Shown here one piece after another: positions 32,988-41,231 of a stretch of DNA of 64,000 nucleotides (position 1 is the stretch's first letter; each line of letters begins with the position of its first letter). The DNA is from Mycolicibacterium sp. MU0050 (lineage in GTDB: Bacteria; Actinomycetota; Actinomycetes; Mycobacteriales; Mycobacteriaceae). The position numbers were made by a program, and so were the translations under genes. The notes under the pieces are model-generated. The model made no database searches. It had not been told where the DNA came from and saw only the letters and a list, made by a program, of their open reading frames with translations. The stretch is taken from positions 62,001 through 126,000 of the forward strand of contig NZ_OY726395.1 of assembly GCF_963378085.1 (NCBI RefSeq), given 5' to 3'.

Positions 32988-33929
32988 TCAGCCGGTCACG
33001 GTCAGGCCGGCGGCGAGCGTGAGCGCCACGGTGAGCAGCGCCAGTTCCACCATCGATCGCCGCAACGAGTCCTGCGCACCGACCCGGTGCGCCCGCGCCG
33101 CACGCAGCCAACCGCCGCGATGCGCCCACGCCAGGACCAGTACTACCGCCGTGACCACGACCTTGGCAAGCAGCACCCGGCCGTACCCGGTCTGAAACAC
33201 CGCGCCCGCCGAATCCAACGCGCCGAGCGCCGTCAGCACACCCGTGGCCACCAGCACGGCGACGCCGGGCAAGGCGTACCGGGAGAACGTCGGCAGCATG
33301 CGGGCCCACTGGCCGCGGGCCGACACCGTCAGTGCCAGGGCGGCCAGGGTGCCGAACCACAGCGCCGCGGCCAGGGAATGCACCACCACCGACATCGACG
33401 TCAGCACCCCGTCGGAGACATGCCCGGTGACCGCGCGGGCGGCGATGCCGGCCGCCGCCATGCCGGTGATCGCGACCGCCGCGGTGGGCGAACGGGGCAT
33501 CGAGAGCGCCAACGCGCCGACCAGCCCCGCGACGACGACGCTGAAAAGGGCGGCGCGCCCCGGCGCGGTGCCCCAGGCGAAGTCGACCAGCGTGGACAAC
33601 GAAAGGCCGGCGACCGCGGTGCCGCTGATCTCGGCCGCCGCCAGCAGCGTCCGCGCGAGCTCGGCGAGCAGCCAGATCCCCGCGGCCACCACCAGCGGTA
33701 CCGCGGCGCGGTCGGTCAGCTCGGCGCGGTAGCGGGGCCCGTCCAGGCGCGGGACCAGCACCAACCCCAGGCATACCGCGGCGCCGAGGTCGGCGGCCGC
33801 GCGCACCCCCGTCATCGCCGGGGCGAGCTGACCGGCACTGACCAGCCACGCCAGCGCCGTGGCCGCGGCGACGAGCGCTGCGCCGAATCCGAGCGCCGCC
33901 ACGCGGGACCGGATCCGGCGGTCGGTCAC
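32988..33929 (-). CDS. CopD-like copper-resistance membrane protein
   Basis: A 313-residue protein with about eight hydrophobic helices and the CopD core near residues 165-290, including TGHVSDGVLTSMSVVVHSLA, whose His residues are the likely metal or heme ligands. It starts at GTG sharing GTGA with the copC-like stop. In YcnJ-type systems CopC and CopD domains import or handle copper at the membrane; here they are separate coupled genes. Confidence 0.82.
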   Translation of the reverse strand: MTDRRIRSRVAALGFGAALVAAATALAWLVSAGQLAPAMTGVRAAADLGAAVCLGLVLVPRLDGPRYRAELTDRAAVPLVVAAGIWLLAELARTLLAAAEISGTAVAGLSLSTLVDFAWGTAPGRAALFSVVVAGLVGALALSMPRSPTAAVAITGMAAAGIAARAVTGHVSDGVLTSMSVVVHSLAAALWFGTLAALALTVSARGQWARMLPTFSRYALPGVAVLVATGVLTALGALDSAGAVFQTGYGRVLLAKVVVTAVVLVLAWAHRGGWLRAARAHRVGAQDSLRRSMVELALLTVALTLAAGLTVTG

Positions 33930-34465
33930 GTGCGGCGCCGGACGGCCCAGACGACGGCGCCGATCACGACCAGAATCGCGCCGACGGCGAACGGCCAGAC
34001 CAACGTGGCGGAGTCGCCGGAGTCGGTGTTTCCGGGGGCGTCAGGGGCGTCGGCGGGGGCCGGCGCCGGTTCGCCGGGGCCGGCCTCGGTCAGCTCGAAG
34101 GACCAGGACCCGGAGACCACATGGCCGTCCGCCGAGGTGGCGCGGTAGTTCACGGTGTAGGTGCCGGCGGGGCCCAGCGGCCGCACCGCGACACTGATGA
34201 CCCGGTCTTCCACGACAGGCTCGCCGTCGGCCCACATGTCGCCGTCGGGCCCGACGACCGTCATCGCCGCGAACGTCGGCTGCATCGGTTCGTTGAACGT
34301 CGCGCTGACCCGCTGCGGCCCGGCGGCCACCGAGCTGCCGTCGGTCGGGTCGGTGCCCACCAAGGTGGCGTGGGCGCCCGCGACAGCGGTGCCGGCGAAG
34401 GCGAGCAGCGCCACCAGGAGGGCCACCACGACAGGGCGGATTCGGCGGAGTGCAACGGAGGTCAT
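33926..34465 (-). CDS. CopC-domain periplasmic copper-binding protein
   Basis: A 179-residue exported protein: signal peptide (VVVALLVALLAFAGTAVAGA) followed at once by HATLVGTDPTDG, so the mature N-terminal His can bind Cu(II). A CopC beta-sandwich follows, with SADGHVVSGSWSFEL carrying the second His. A Pro/Ala/Asp linker and a C-terminal TM helix anchor it. The ATG has AGAAAG seven bases upstream; a GTG two codons earlier is an alternative. It is coupled to the copD-like gene. Confidence 0.87.
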   Translation of the reverse strand: MTSVALRRIRPVVVALLVALLAFAGTAVAGAHATLVGTDPTDGSSVAAGPQRVSATFNEPMQPTFAAMTVVGPDGDMWADGEPVVEDRVISVAVRPLGPAGTYTVNYRATSADGHVVSGSWSFELTEAGPGEPAPAPADAPDAPGNTDSGDSATLVWPFAVGAILVVIGAVVWAVRRRT

Positions 34466-34511
34466 GGCCACACTTTCTACGTACTGCGGGGTCGGGGAGG
34501 ACCCGGCGTGC

Positions 34512-35168
34512 TCACATCACGCCGAGCCGTGCCATCAGGTCGGCGTCGATGCCGTCGAGTTGGTCGGAGATCGCCGTGTGCGCGGCGCGGCGCTGACCGG
34601 CCGGCATGTTCTCGGCCGCGGCGACCGCCGCGGACAAGTCGGTGAGCCGACCCGTCATCGCCTCGACGAACTTCTTCGTCTCGGCGTCCTTGGGCGCCTT
34701 CTGGGCCACCGTGGACAGCGTGCGCTCGGCGCCGGCGATCCGCGCCGACAGCTCACCGCCCTGGCCGGAGAACTGCCCGAGCTGGCTCAGCGGCACCCCC
34801 AACCGGTCCGCGCGTCGCTCGTCGAGGAAGCCGCGGGCCGCCGTGGCCGCGCGGTAGACCAACGGGATCAGCACCGGCGCCAGCAACCGGGCCACGGTCA
34901 ACAGCCGCCGGACCCGGGTAGGGGACAGCAGCTTGCCTTCGCGGGCGGCCTTGAGCTGGGCCTCGGCGACTTTGAGCGCCGCGCGGTCGCTGTCACGCTG
35001 GGCTCGCAACTGGGCCCTGGCGGCCTTGTCCTGGGCGCGCTGCTCGGCCTTGAACCGCCGCACCTCGTTCTTGGCTTCGAGCTTGGCCTCCAACTTGGCT
35101 TTCGCCTTGAGGGCCCTGGCCTCGGCGCGACGCGTCGCACGACTCTTGCGCTTCTTGAACAGCGCCAT
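34512..35168 (-). CDS. Rv3850-like charged coiled-coil protein
   Basis: A 218-residue protein, the same length as M. tuberculosis Rv3850. Residues 1-80 are an extremely basic, Ala-rich coiled coil (KKRKSRATRRAEARALKAKA). A hydrophobic segment LLAPVLIPLVYRAATAARG follows at about 95-115, then a DUF-like helical domain. The start is set by GGAAGGCGGCCGGA before the ATG. Function is unknown; an N-terminal nucleic-acid or membrane-surface contact is plausible. Confidence 0.8.
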   Translation of the reverse strand: MALFKKRKSRATRRAEARALKAKAKLEAKLEAKNEVRRFKAEQRAQDKAARAQLRAQRDSDRAALKVAEAQLKAAREGKLLSPTRVRRLLTVARLLAPVLIPLVYRAATAARGFLDERRADRLGVPLSQLGQFSGQGGELSARIAGAERTLSTVAQKAPKDAETKKFVEAMTGRLTDLSAAVAAAENMPAGQRRAAHTAISDQLDGIDADLMARLGVM

Positions 35169-35345
35169 TCCGGCCGCCTTCCGTGGTGTTTGCGCACTTT
35201 TGCCGAGCCGCCGCGGGGAGCCCGACGACTCTGCGCCAACCCTAGCGCCTGGTGCTATACGGAAAATCGCCACCTGCGGATATGCCACAATGGCCGAGGA
35301 CGATTCAGCGCGGAGCGAATCCGCAGGACGACGGAACAGGGCAAA

Positions 35346-36650
35346 GTGGACGGGTCGCGGGTGCGGAGCGCGGCGGTCAGCGGGCTGATCGCATGCGGTC
35401 TGCTGGTCGGCGGCGTCGGCGGCGTGGGTTTGGCGGTCGCAACCGCCGCGCCGGGTGACGACCGCGGAACCGACAGCAAACCCCGTGACCGTGCCGAACG
35501 CGGCGAGCGGACCCAGCGCTCCGGGGACCGCGCGACCTCCCGTCGCACCGAGCGCGTTTCACGCGGTCCGGCGGGCACCCGGGACTCCGCGAAGGCGGGC
35601 CCCCGCAAGTCCGACCGCGAGCCCGGAACCCAGCAGACCGGATCCCAGCGCGAGCGCGGCGATGCCGGCCGCCGGGCGTCCACATCACGGCTGGGTGCCC
35701 GAGCCGGCGACGACACCGAGACCGGCTCGTCGGCGCGGCTGGAGCGGGAGCGACGCAAGCTCGAGCGCCGCGCGTCCGCCGCGGGCCGGACCGACTCGGA
35801 CGACCCCGTCGAGAAGCGCTTGACGAAACTCGCGCGCAAGCACGACTCCGCTGGGCGCAATCCCGGCCTCGCCCGGACCGATGACGCGGCCGATGCCGTC
35901 GCCGAGGACGCGGCCGAGGACGGCAGCGTCGACGGTCGGGCGCACCGGGCGGGCTGGCACCGCCATGGCTGGCGCGGAAAACACAAGGATCGCTGGACGT
36001 TTCCGGGTGGCTCGGGGCATTCGCATTGGGACCGCGACCGCGACTGCGGCGGATCCGAACCCGAGGAGCCGACCGATCCCGAGGTGCCGGAGGTCGTCGT
36101 GGGCGGGATCAGCGGCGGTGACGGCAGCACGCAGATCGACTGGGGCAGCGCCGGCAGTGCCGACAGCGCCGCGGAAACCGACGAAGCCGCCGAGGAACCC
36201 ACGCGGACGCTCGACCTGGAGGCCCTGGCCGCCGCCGTCGCGGCCGAGGATCCCGCCGCGCCGGCGGCACCCGCACCGGTGCCGGTGGCGCCGCCCGTCG
36301 CGGTGGCCGCGCTCGCCGCGCCGCCCGTGGTGGTGATCCCCGGGCCCGCCGCAGCTCCGCAACCGGCCGCCCCGCCGCCGGCCCCGCCGTCCCCACCGGC
36401 GTCCTCGCCGACGGTGGAAGCCGCGGGCAGCGACCAGGTGGTGTCCGCGGCCCCCGTCCTGCCCGCGTCGTTCCGGGCCGGGTACCCGGAGTACCTGCGC
36501 ACCGCGGCGACGGCGGAGATCATCTTGGTCGCATTGTCGGGTGCGGCCGGACTCGCCGGGCTGACCGCGGCCGGCGGACTGCTGGGCTACCGGCAGGCGA
36601 AAGCCGGTCACGCAGTCCGCGCCGCAGGTACGGCACGTTTCCTACAGTGA
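35346..36650 (+). CDS. Exported low-complexity protein with C-terminal hydrophobic module
   Basis: A 434-residue protein with a signal-like helix at residues 10-33, then a very charged Arg/Asp/Ser region (about 35-215) with a His/Trp patch (HRAGWHRHGWRGKH), a Pro/Ala-rich stretch and a hydrophobic C terminus (YPEYLRTAATAEIILVALSG then LLGYRQAKAGHAVR). The GTG start is the first that gives a signal peptide. I do not recognise a function; it looks like a cell-surface or periplasm-spanning protein. Divergent from the Rv3850-like gene. Confidence 0.65.
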   Translation: MDGSRVRSAAVSGLIACGLLVGGVGGVGLAVATAAPGDDRGTDSKPRDRAERGERTQRSGDRATSRRTERVSRGPAGTRDSAKAGPRKSDREPGTQQTGSQRERGDAGRRASTSRLGARAGDDTETGSSARLERERRKLERRASAAGRTDSDDPVEKRLTKLARKHDSAGRNPGLARTDDAADAVAEDAAEDGSVDGRAHRAGWHRHGWRGKHKDRWTFPGGSGHSHWDRDRDCGGSEPEEPTDPEVPEVVVGGISGGDGSTQIDWGSAGSADSAAETDEAAEEPTRTLDLEALAAAVAAEDPAAPAAPAPVPVAPPVAVAALAAPPVVVIPGPAAAPQPAAPPPAPPSPPASSPTVEAAGSDQVVSAAPVLPASFRAGYPEYLRTAATAEIILVALSGAAGLAGLTAAGGLLGYRQAKAGHAVRAAGTARFLQ

Positions 36651-36691
36651 CGGCTTCCCCGCTGGAAGCATGAAGGCATGAAGGGAGGAAC

Positions 36692-37183
36692 ATGCCGGCG
36701 AGTCGACGCGTGACGCGGGCCGTTGGGGAAGTGCTCGATCTGGCGCCGCGGCGCGGCCAGGTGTCGCTGCACCGCCTGGTGGAGGCCGTCGGCGCCGCCC
36801 GCGGACGCACCGTCGAGATCAAGATGGCGGATCTTCCCGACGGAGTGTGCGGCCAATGGCGTCAGTACGCCGACCGCGACGAGTTTCTCATCCAGCAGGG
36901 ACTGCCCACCTGGGAGCGCACCCTGGCGCACGAACTCGGCCACCTGGTGCTCGGCCACGAAGGCATCGCGGTCGCCGACATGGCCCGGATGACCTCCGAG
37001 GTCGCCGGCGACGATCTGATCAGTTACATGCTCAATCAGCGGACGGGCTGCATGGGGCCCGGCGGCGAGGACGTCGAGCAAGAGGCCGAGGACTTCGCCG
37101 CGCTGCTCATCTATCGGCTGGGCCGGATGCCGTCGGATCGCTCGTCGATTGTGCAGGTCCGGCTCGGCGAGGCGTTTGGTTGA
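36692..37183 (+). CDS. ImmA/IrrE-type (M78) zinc metallopeptidase
   Basis: A 163-residue peptidase with His80-Glu81-xx-His84 (LAHELGHLVLGHEG) and a downstream EQEAEDFAA glutamate as third zinc ligand, the M78 pattern. ImmA-type proteases cleave a partner XRE repressor to switch genes. GAAGGGAGGAAC gives an excellent ribosome site. It shares TTGA with the following membrane protein, and both face espR, itself an XRE-fold DNA-binding protein. Confidence 0.85.
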   Translation: MPASRRVTRAVGEVLDLAPRRGQVSLHRLVEAVGAARGRTVEIKMADLPDGVCGQWRQYADRDEFLIQQGLPTWERTLAHELGHLVLGHEGIAVADMARMTSEVAGDDLISYMLNQRTGCMGPGGEDVEQEAEDFAALLIYRLGRMPSDRSSIVQVRLGEAFG

Positions 37184-38301
37184 CGGTTTGGGTGATCGCC
37201 GGTCTGCTCGCGATGGCCACCGGCGTCCGCATCGGGTGGGCTCTGGTCAACAAGCAGTCCCTGGTCAGCGCGGCGATGATCGTCGCCCTGGGCAGCCTGG
37301 CCCTGGTCGCCGCGCTCAACTGGGCGCCCCTGACCCTGCTCATCGATACCGGGTTGGGCTGGCCGAACCTGGCGGTCGGGGTGAGCCAGGTGGCATTGAT
37401 CGCCTGCGCCGCCGGCAGCTGCGTGATGATCACCAGCGTGGCATCGCTGCGCAGCGCCGTGGCGATCCGTCGAATTGCGTTGCTGCAGTACGGTTTGGCC
37501 GCCGTTGTCGCGGTCGTGACGTTGACGATGTTCTTCCGGGCGGGCCGGCAACCGGAGATGGCGCCCGCGGAGTACCTCGCCCAGAACCTCGGTACCTCCG
37601 GGATGTCGCTGCCGTGGTTGGTGCCCCTGCTGTACGTGATGCTCGCGTTGACGCTCGTGGCCTGGGCCGGGGTGCGGCACTCGAACAGCAGTCGCCGCGG
37701 GCGCGCGTTGTTTGTGTTCACCCTCGGCATCGCGTTGATCCTGCTCGCCAGCGCCTTCTTCCTGTTGCGCGCGGTCAGCGACACCCCGCTGATCGGCGTC
37801 GGCACCGCGGTGGTGTTGCTGGGCAGCGCCATGGCGGTGGTGGGCGCCGGCTCGCTGTTGCCGACGGTCGAGGACTGGTTCGCCGGGCGACGGGAACTCC
37901 AACTCATTGCGCCGCTGCAACAGGAACTCGAGCGGCGCCAGCCGGACATCGGCATCGGGGTCCGACCGCGGGGCCCGGTGGTGTTCCGGGTGGCCGAGGG
38001 GTTGTCCCGCATCTCCGACGCGTTGTTCCTGGAGGCGACCGCGGCCCAACGGCAGCGGACGTCTGCGGCGTCGGCCCTGCCGGGCGACGACGACGCGCCG
38101 GCGGAGGATGAGTACGCGCGACCGGACGTGGCACCGGTCGACCAGGCGCGGGTGATCGCGGAATGGGTCTACGCGGGGCGTCCGGGCGGTGCCGAAGCCG
38201 CGGACTTCCCGGGCGCCAGGTGGTTACGCCAGCCGGACAGTTACTCCGACCGGGAGTGGATCATCGAGATCGCGCGGCAGTACCGCGACCTCGATGCCTA
38301 G
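37180..38301 (+). CDS. MAB_1171c-like membrane protein
   Basis: A 373-residue protein with about seven transmembrane helices in residues 1-235 and a cytosolic tail of ~135 residues (PLQQELERRQPDIGIGV, then RISDALFLEA). This layout matches the MAB_1171c/DUF6545 'putative transporter' family that regularly accompanies ImmA/IrrE peptidases in actinobacteria. It starts at TTG overlapping the protease stop. Its stop overlaps the espR stop within CTAG. A sensor or transporter role is possible; function is unproven. Confidence 0.78.
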   Translation: MTVWVIAGLLAMATGVRIGWALVNKQSLVSAAMIVALGSLALVAALNWAPLTLLIDTGLGWPNLAVGVSQVALIACAAGSCVMITSVASLRSAVAIRRIALLQYGLAAVVAVVTLTMFFRAGRQPEMAPAEYLAQNLGTSGMSLPWLVPLLYVMLALTLVAWAGVRHSNSSRRGRALFVFTLGIALILLASAFFLLRAVSDTPLIGVGTAVVLLGSAMAVVGAGSLLPTVEDWFAGRRELQLIAPLQQELERRQPDIGIGVRPRGPVVFRVAEGLSRISDALFLEATAAQRQRTSAASALPGDDDAPAEDEYARPDVAPVDQARVIAEWVYAGRPGGAEAADFPGARWLRQPDSYSDREWIIEIARQYRDLDA

Positions 38302-38693
38302 TCGAGCTGCTCCTTGCGGCGCAATTCCTCGGCCTTCTGAACCAGGTCCTGCTGAGCCTCCGGGGAAAGGCCGACCGTGCGGGCGGCGACGCGGCGTACG
38401 CCCTCGTCGCGCATGTGGGCCAGCCAGGTCAGTTCCTTGTCGAGCTTCTCGTAGTACTCGTCGTCGGTGAAGTAGGCCGGCTTGATCCGGAAGAAGTTCG
38501 CGAGGGCGGCCATGGTTGCCGCCGAGGGATTGGTGCGATTGCCCGAGCGAAGCTGCGACAGGTATGGCGCGGACATGGTTACGCCCTCGGCCTTGAGGGC
38601 TCCGATCACCTCGGCGGAGGTATGGGGCCCCCGGCCGGGCGGATATACCGTGTCGAACAATCGGTTCAATCGCGCAGCGAACGTTGTACTCAT
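38298..38693 (-). CDS. espR: EspR, nucleoid-associated regulator of ESX-1
   Basis: A 131-residue DNA-binding protein with an N-terminal helix-turn-helix (AEGVTMSAPYLSQLRSGNR, about residues 36-54) and a C-terminal dimerisation helix ending RRKEQLD. It is nearly identical by eye to M. tuberculosis EspR, which bridges distant DNA sites and activates espACD. I use the ATG after TGGAGGTCCCAAGAAAGC; upstream codons in frame lack support. ESX-1 itself is not in this window, so targets here are open. Confidence 0.93.
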   Translation of the reverse strand: MSTTFAARLNRLFDTVYPPGRGPHTSAEVIGALKAEGVTMSAPYLSQLRSGNRTNPSAATMAALANFFRIKPAYFTDDEYYEKLDKELTWLAHMRDEGVRRVAARTVGLSPEAQQDLVQKAEELRRKEQLD

Positions 38694-39079
38694 GCTTTCT
38701 TGGGACCTCCACATTCGCGCTGCACAACCGCCAATTAGCGTATTTGCTGATCATCGTAGCGATAGATGCGCTCTTAACCAAGTGCAAACCATCAAAAAAT
38801 TGACGGCCGACGCAAGATAAGGTAGCAGTAGAACGCCGGAGAATGCGCTTACCGCCCGAAATCGGGTCGGCCATACTCTGCAGCAGGGGAAATGAGGCGG
38901 GGGGCCCGCGCGTTGTTGCGCGGTTTGTTCGCCAAGACGAGCCGTCGAGTGTGCAGGGACTTCGCCCGGCAACGACGGTCAATGCCGCACGGCCAGAGTG
39001 CGAATCTTTGCTGGTGGGCGGATCGGGTGGCCCGGCAACGGAGCCTTCGCAGCGCCTGCCGGCGGTGCCACGGCAAACC
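38694..39079. other. Intergenic region upstream of espR
   Basis: A 386 bp gap between two minus-strand genes. Its AT-rich espR side must contain the espR promoter: TTGCAC-17-TATCGC on the minus strand (about 38786-38758) is a candidate. The other half contains a plus-strand promoter-like site and an intrinsic terminator, treated separately as a small-RNA candidate. No protein gene is supported. Confidence 0.55.
38830..38930 (+). ncRNA. Candidate small RNA with intrinsic terminator
   Basis: A plus-strand -10 TAAGGT (38818-38823) with TTGACG upstream (38800-38805) would start a transcript near 38830. It contains the hairpin CCCG-AAAT-CGGG. It ends in CCGCGC-GTTGTT-GCGCGG followed by TTTGTTC (38906-38930), a textbook Rho-independent terminator oriented away from both neighbouring minus-strand genes. 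No ORF with a ribosome site fits, so an ~100-nt RNA is the simplest reading. The -35/-10 spacing for this -10 is short (12); TAGCAG at 38823 with 17 bp is an alternative. Confidence 0.5.
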
Positions 39080-39802
39080 TCAGGCGGTGTCCAACGCGTC
39101 GTCGGGGTCCGGCCGGTCCGCTGCGTGGGGGGTGTTCGCGCCAGGTGCTCGGCGCCGGCGGATCGCCGTGACGGTGCCGGCTGCGCAGGCCGCCACGGCG
39201 GTGGTCGCGGTGATCACGACCGCCGCGATGTGCCAGCCCAGGGCGGAGTAGAACAGCATCCACAGCCCGAACAGCAGGAACAGGACGCTGGCCATGGCAT
39301 GCAGGAACCGCTCGGGGAGCCGGCGGTGCAGCAGCCGGCCAGCCAGGATCGCGACGCCATCCGCGAGCACCATGCCGATGGTGGCGCCCAGCCAGACCCC
39401 GGCCCAGTGGTTGTCGCTGGCCAGCGCGACCGTGGCCAACATCGTCTTGTCGCCCAGCTCGGCGAGGACAAACGACGAGATCACCGCGAACAGGATGAAC
39501 CGGGGTTCGGCGACGGGCTTGGCCTCGTCGTCGGAGCCGCCGCCCTCGCGCCACGTCCACACCGCGAACGCCAGGAAGGCGATCGCCGCGGCGAACGCGA
39601 TGGGGCGTTCCGGCAGGGCCATCCCCAGGAAGTGTCCGATGGTGACGGAGAGCCCGTGGACCAGGAACGCGGCGATCCCCACTCCGGTGAGGACCACCCA
39701 CCAACGGTGCCGCAGGGCGTAGGTCATGGTGATCAGCTGCGACTTGTCGCCGAGTTCGGCCACGAACACCACGCCGAGACTGATCAGGGTGGCTGCGAGC
39801 AC
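39080..39802 (-). CDS. TMEM165/GDT1-family manganese exporter
   Basis: A 240-residue membrane protein with the two signature motifs ELGDKSQL and ELGDKTML, one in each half, and about six transmembrane helices. The family (MneA/MntX-like in bacteria) exports Mn2+ or Ca2+. It starts at GTG with AAAGG eight bases before it. That ribosome site can pair with the end of the manganese riboswitch upstream, so expression is expected to rise when Mn2+ is high. The tail is a charged cytosolic extension. Confidence 0.9.
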   Translation of the reverse strand: MLAATLISLGVVFVAELGDKSQLITMTYALRHRWWVVLTGVGIAAFLVHGLSVTIGHFLGMALPERPIAFAAAIAFLAFAVWTWREGGGSDDEAKPVAEPRFILFAVISSFVLAELGDKTMLATVALASDNHWAGVWLGATIGMVLADGVAILAGRLLHRRLPERFLHAMASVLFLLFGLWMLFYSALGWHIAAVVITATTAVAACAAGTVTAIRRRRAPGANTPHAADRPDPDDALDTA

Positions 39803-39849
39803 GGAAACGACCTTTCGACGGGTGGTCGGGATGCGCAGGCACCACCGGC

Positions 39850-39948
39850 CATTCGTCGAAGGTCTCGCCCACCGAAGATGCTCGTTCGGTTCGCCGGCCG
39901 GGCTTTCGCCAGTATGTCGACACGACGATTGGGGGCTACTCCCCTTCG
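39850..39948 (-). promoter_or_regulatory. yybP-ykoY manganese riboswitch
   Basis: Read on the minus strand, the leader of the GDT1 gene shows the hallmark AGGGGAGTAGCCCCC (about 39945-39931), GTCGACATACTGG (39921-39909), a GC stem GCCCGGCCGGC, and the 3' block GGGCGAGACCTTCGAC (39870-39855). This order matches the actinobacterial yybP-ykoY consensus that binds Mn2+. ACCTTCGACG at its 3' end is complementary to CGTCGAAAGGT, the ribosome site of the gene (39820-39810). That suggests translational control. Confidence 0.85.
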
Positions 39949-40033
39949 CTGACTCCATCAGCATACGGACGCTCGAACGGGAAGGCCAATGTTCGGGCTG
40001 CCGTACTTGGGGATTCGGTTGCCGACGGGATCC

Positions 40034-40567
40034 CTACGCGGCCAGCAACATCGCGAGTATCGCGGTATCCGGATGACTGATGGGGTCGACGCCCACCCGA
40101 CTGACCATCGATGTCACCGTGCCGTCGGACTCGGCCTCCACCCACGCGGCGCGATGTTCGAGACCCAAATGCGGTAGCCCCGGCAGCAATACGCAACCGG
40201 ACGCCGCCCCCGCGCACTCCGGCAGCGAAGGCACGGTTTCCGACGGCGGATGCAGCATGAGCAACGCCGGTGGGGTGTGATCCGCGAAATGTCCTGGTGC
40301 GATGGCAGAGTCACCGACCACCGGGCCCTCGGCTAGCACCAGCCCGACGGTGTCCGGCGGGGGTGTGTCGGGCACCTCCTCGCGGACACCGAAAACGGTT
40401 GTGGTGGAGAGCAGTCCGGGTAGCGACGCGACCCGGACGGCCGCCATCAACAGCTGCGCCCATTCCTTGGTGGAATCGGGCCAGCGGCCGGACACCAGAA
40501 ACCCCTTGAGGGCGCCACGAGAATGAAAGGGGGCGAGCTCGATAGCTCGCCCGGACCCTGTTTCCAT
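40034..40567 (-). CDS. Rv3847-like protein of unknown function
   Basis: A 177-residue soluble protein, the same length as M. tuberculosis Rv3847, starting METGSGRAIELAPFHSRG. It has a central LLMLHPPSETVPSLPECAG segment and no membrane helix or known motif. Two cysteines lie about ten residues apart (PECAGAASGCVLL). It sits between the Mn exporter and the superoxide dismutase, as in M. tuberculosis. Function unknown. Confidence 0.82.
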   Translation of the reverse strand: METGSGRAIELAPFHSRGALKGFLVSGRWPDSTKEWAQLLMAAVRVASLPGLLSTTTVFGVREEVPDTPPPDTVGLVLAEGPVVGDSAIAPGHFADHTPPALLMLHPPSETVPSLPECAGAASGCVLLPGLPHLGLEHRAAWVEAESDGTVTSMVSRVGVDPISHPDTAILAMLLAA

Positions 40568-40710
40568 CTATGCCTCCGCGCTTCCGAGCTGCTGTTTGCG
40601 ACACGACTGCGGGTCGGTTGGTTCAGAATGCGGTACAACCCCGCTGGCACGCAAGGGGACCCGAGTGCCAGTCGGTGAGCGGCGACGAAGTCACCAGCGG
40701 GTCAACGCAA

Positions 40711-40776
40711 TCGGGGCGCCGCGCTTGCGCGCGACGCCCCGAGGGAATTCGTTGGGTAACGGGCCCGTAACGGGCC
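40711..40776 (-). terminator. Tandem hairpins after sodN
   Basis: GGCCCG-TAA-CGGGCC (40762-40776) lies 10 bases past the sodN stop, and CGGGGCG ... CGCCCCG (40711-40740) with inner CGCGC/GCGCG follows. Neither has a T-run, as is common for mycobacterial terminators. Confidence 0.55.
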
Positions 40777-40785
40777 GCGGTTTGC

Positions 40786-41208
40786 CTAGGCCGGCGGGTA
40801 AACGCCCATGCCCTTGGCCTTCTCGGTCTGCCAGAAGATGTCGGCGATCTCGTCGATGGTCTTGAGCAGCTTCTCGGCGACGGCGATGTCGGTCGACTTC
40901 TTGACGTCGCCGGCACCGTGCACGCCGTCCCAGAACAGCTGGTGCAGATTGGGGAACTGCTCGAAGTGCTCCTTGGCGAAGAAGTCGGCCCAGAGCACCA
41001 TCAGGTGGTGCTTGACCTCCTCGGCGCGCTGCTCCTTGATGAGGATGGCGCGCGTGCGGAAGTGCTCGTCGTCGGAATCGTGGAACTTCTGCAGGGTCTT
41101 GAGGCACGACAGCGCCTCGATCTTGGCCTGGGCGGGGTCGTAGACACCGCAGTACAGGTCACAGTGGGCGTGGGCGGGAGTGGCGTTGTTGAAGAGTCGA
41201 TGCAGCAT
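40786..41208 (-). CDS. sodN: Nickel superoxide dismutase
   Basis: A 140-residue precursor converting superoxide to O2 and H2O2 with nickel. The 14-residue propeptide ends AHA, and cleavage exposes the nickel hook HCDLYCGVYDPAQAK: His1 amine and imidazole, Cys2 and Cys6. Position 5 is Tyr where the well-known Streptomyces hook has Pro. The helical body includes KFHDSDDEHFRTRAIL and LMVLWADFFAKEHFEQ, typical SodN. The open frame runs further upstream, but this ATG yields the proper propeptide. It occupies the place of sodA in M. tuberculosis. Confidence 0.95.
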   Translation of the reverse strand: MLHRLFNNATPAHAHCDLYCGVYDPAQAKIEALSCLKTLQKFHDSDDEHFRTRAILIKEQRAEEVKHHLMVLWADFFAKEHFEQFPNLHQLFWDGVHGAGDVKKSTDIAVAEKLLKTIDEIADIFWQTEKAKGMGVYPPA

Positions 41209-41231
41209 GGGTTCTAACTTACCCTCAGGGC

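Noticed and set aside
34161..35345. Upstream extension of the exported protein gene
   Set aside because: It crosses the Rv3850-like and copC-like genes on the other strand and lacks coding character; the signal peptide starts at the GTG chosen.
40568..40785. Possible tRNA (GGTTCAGAAT stretch)
   Set aside because: No acceptor stem or anticodon arm could be folded around it.
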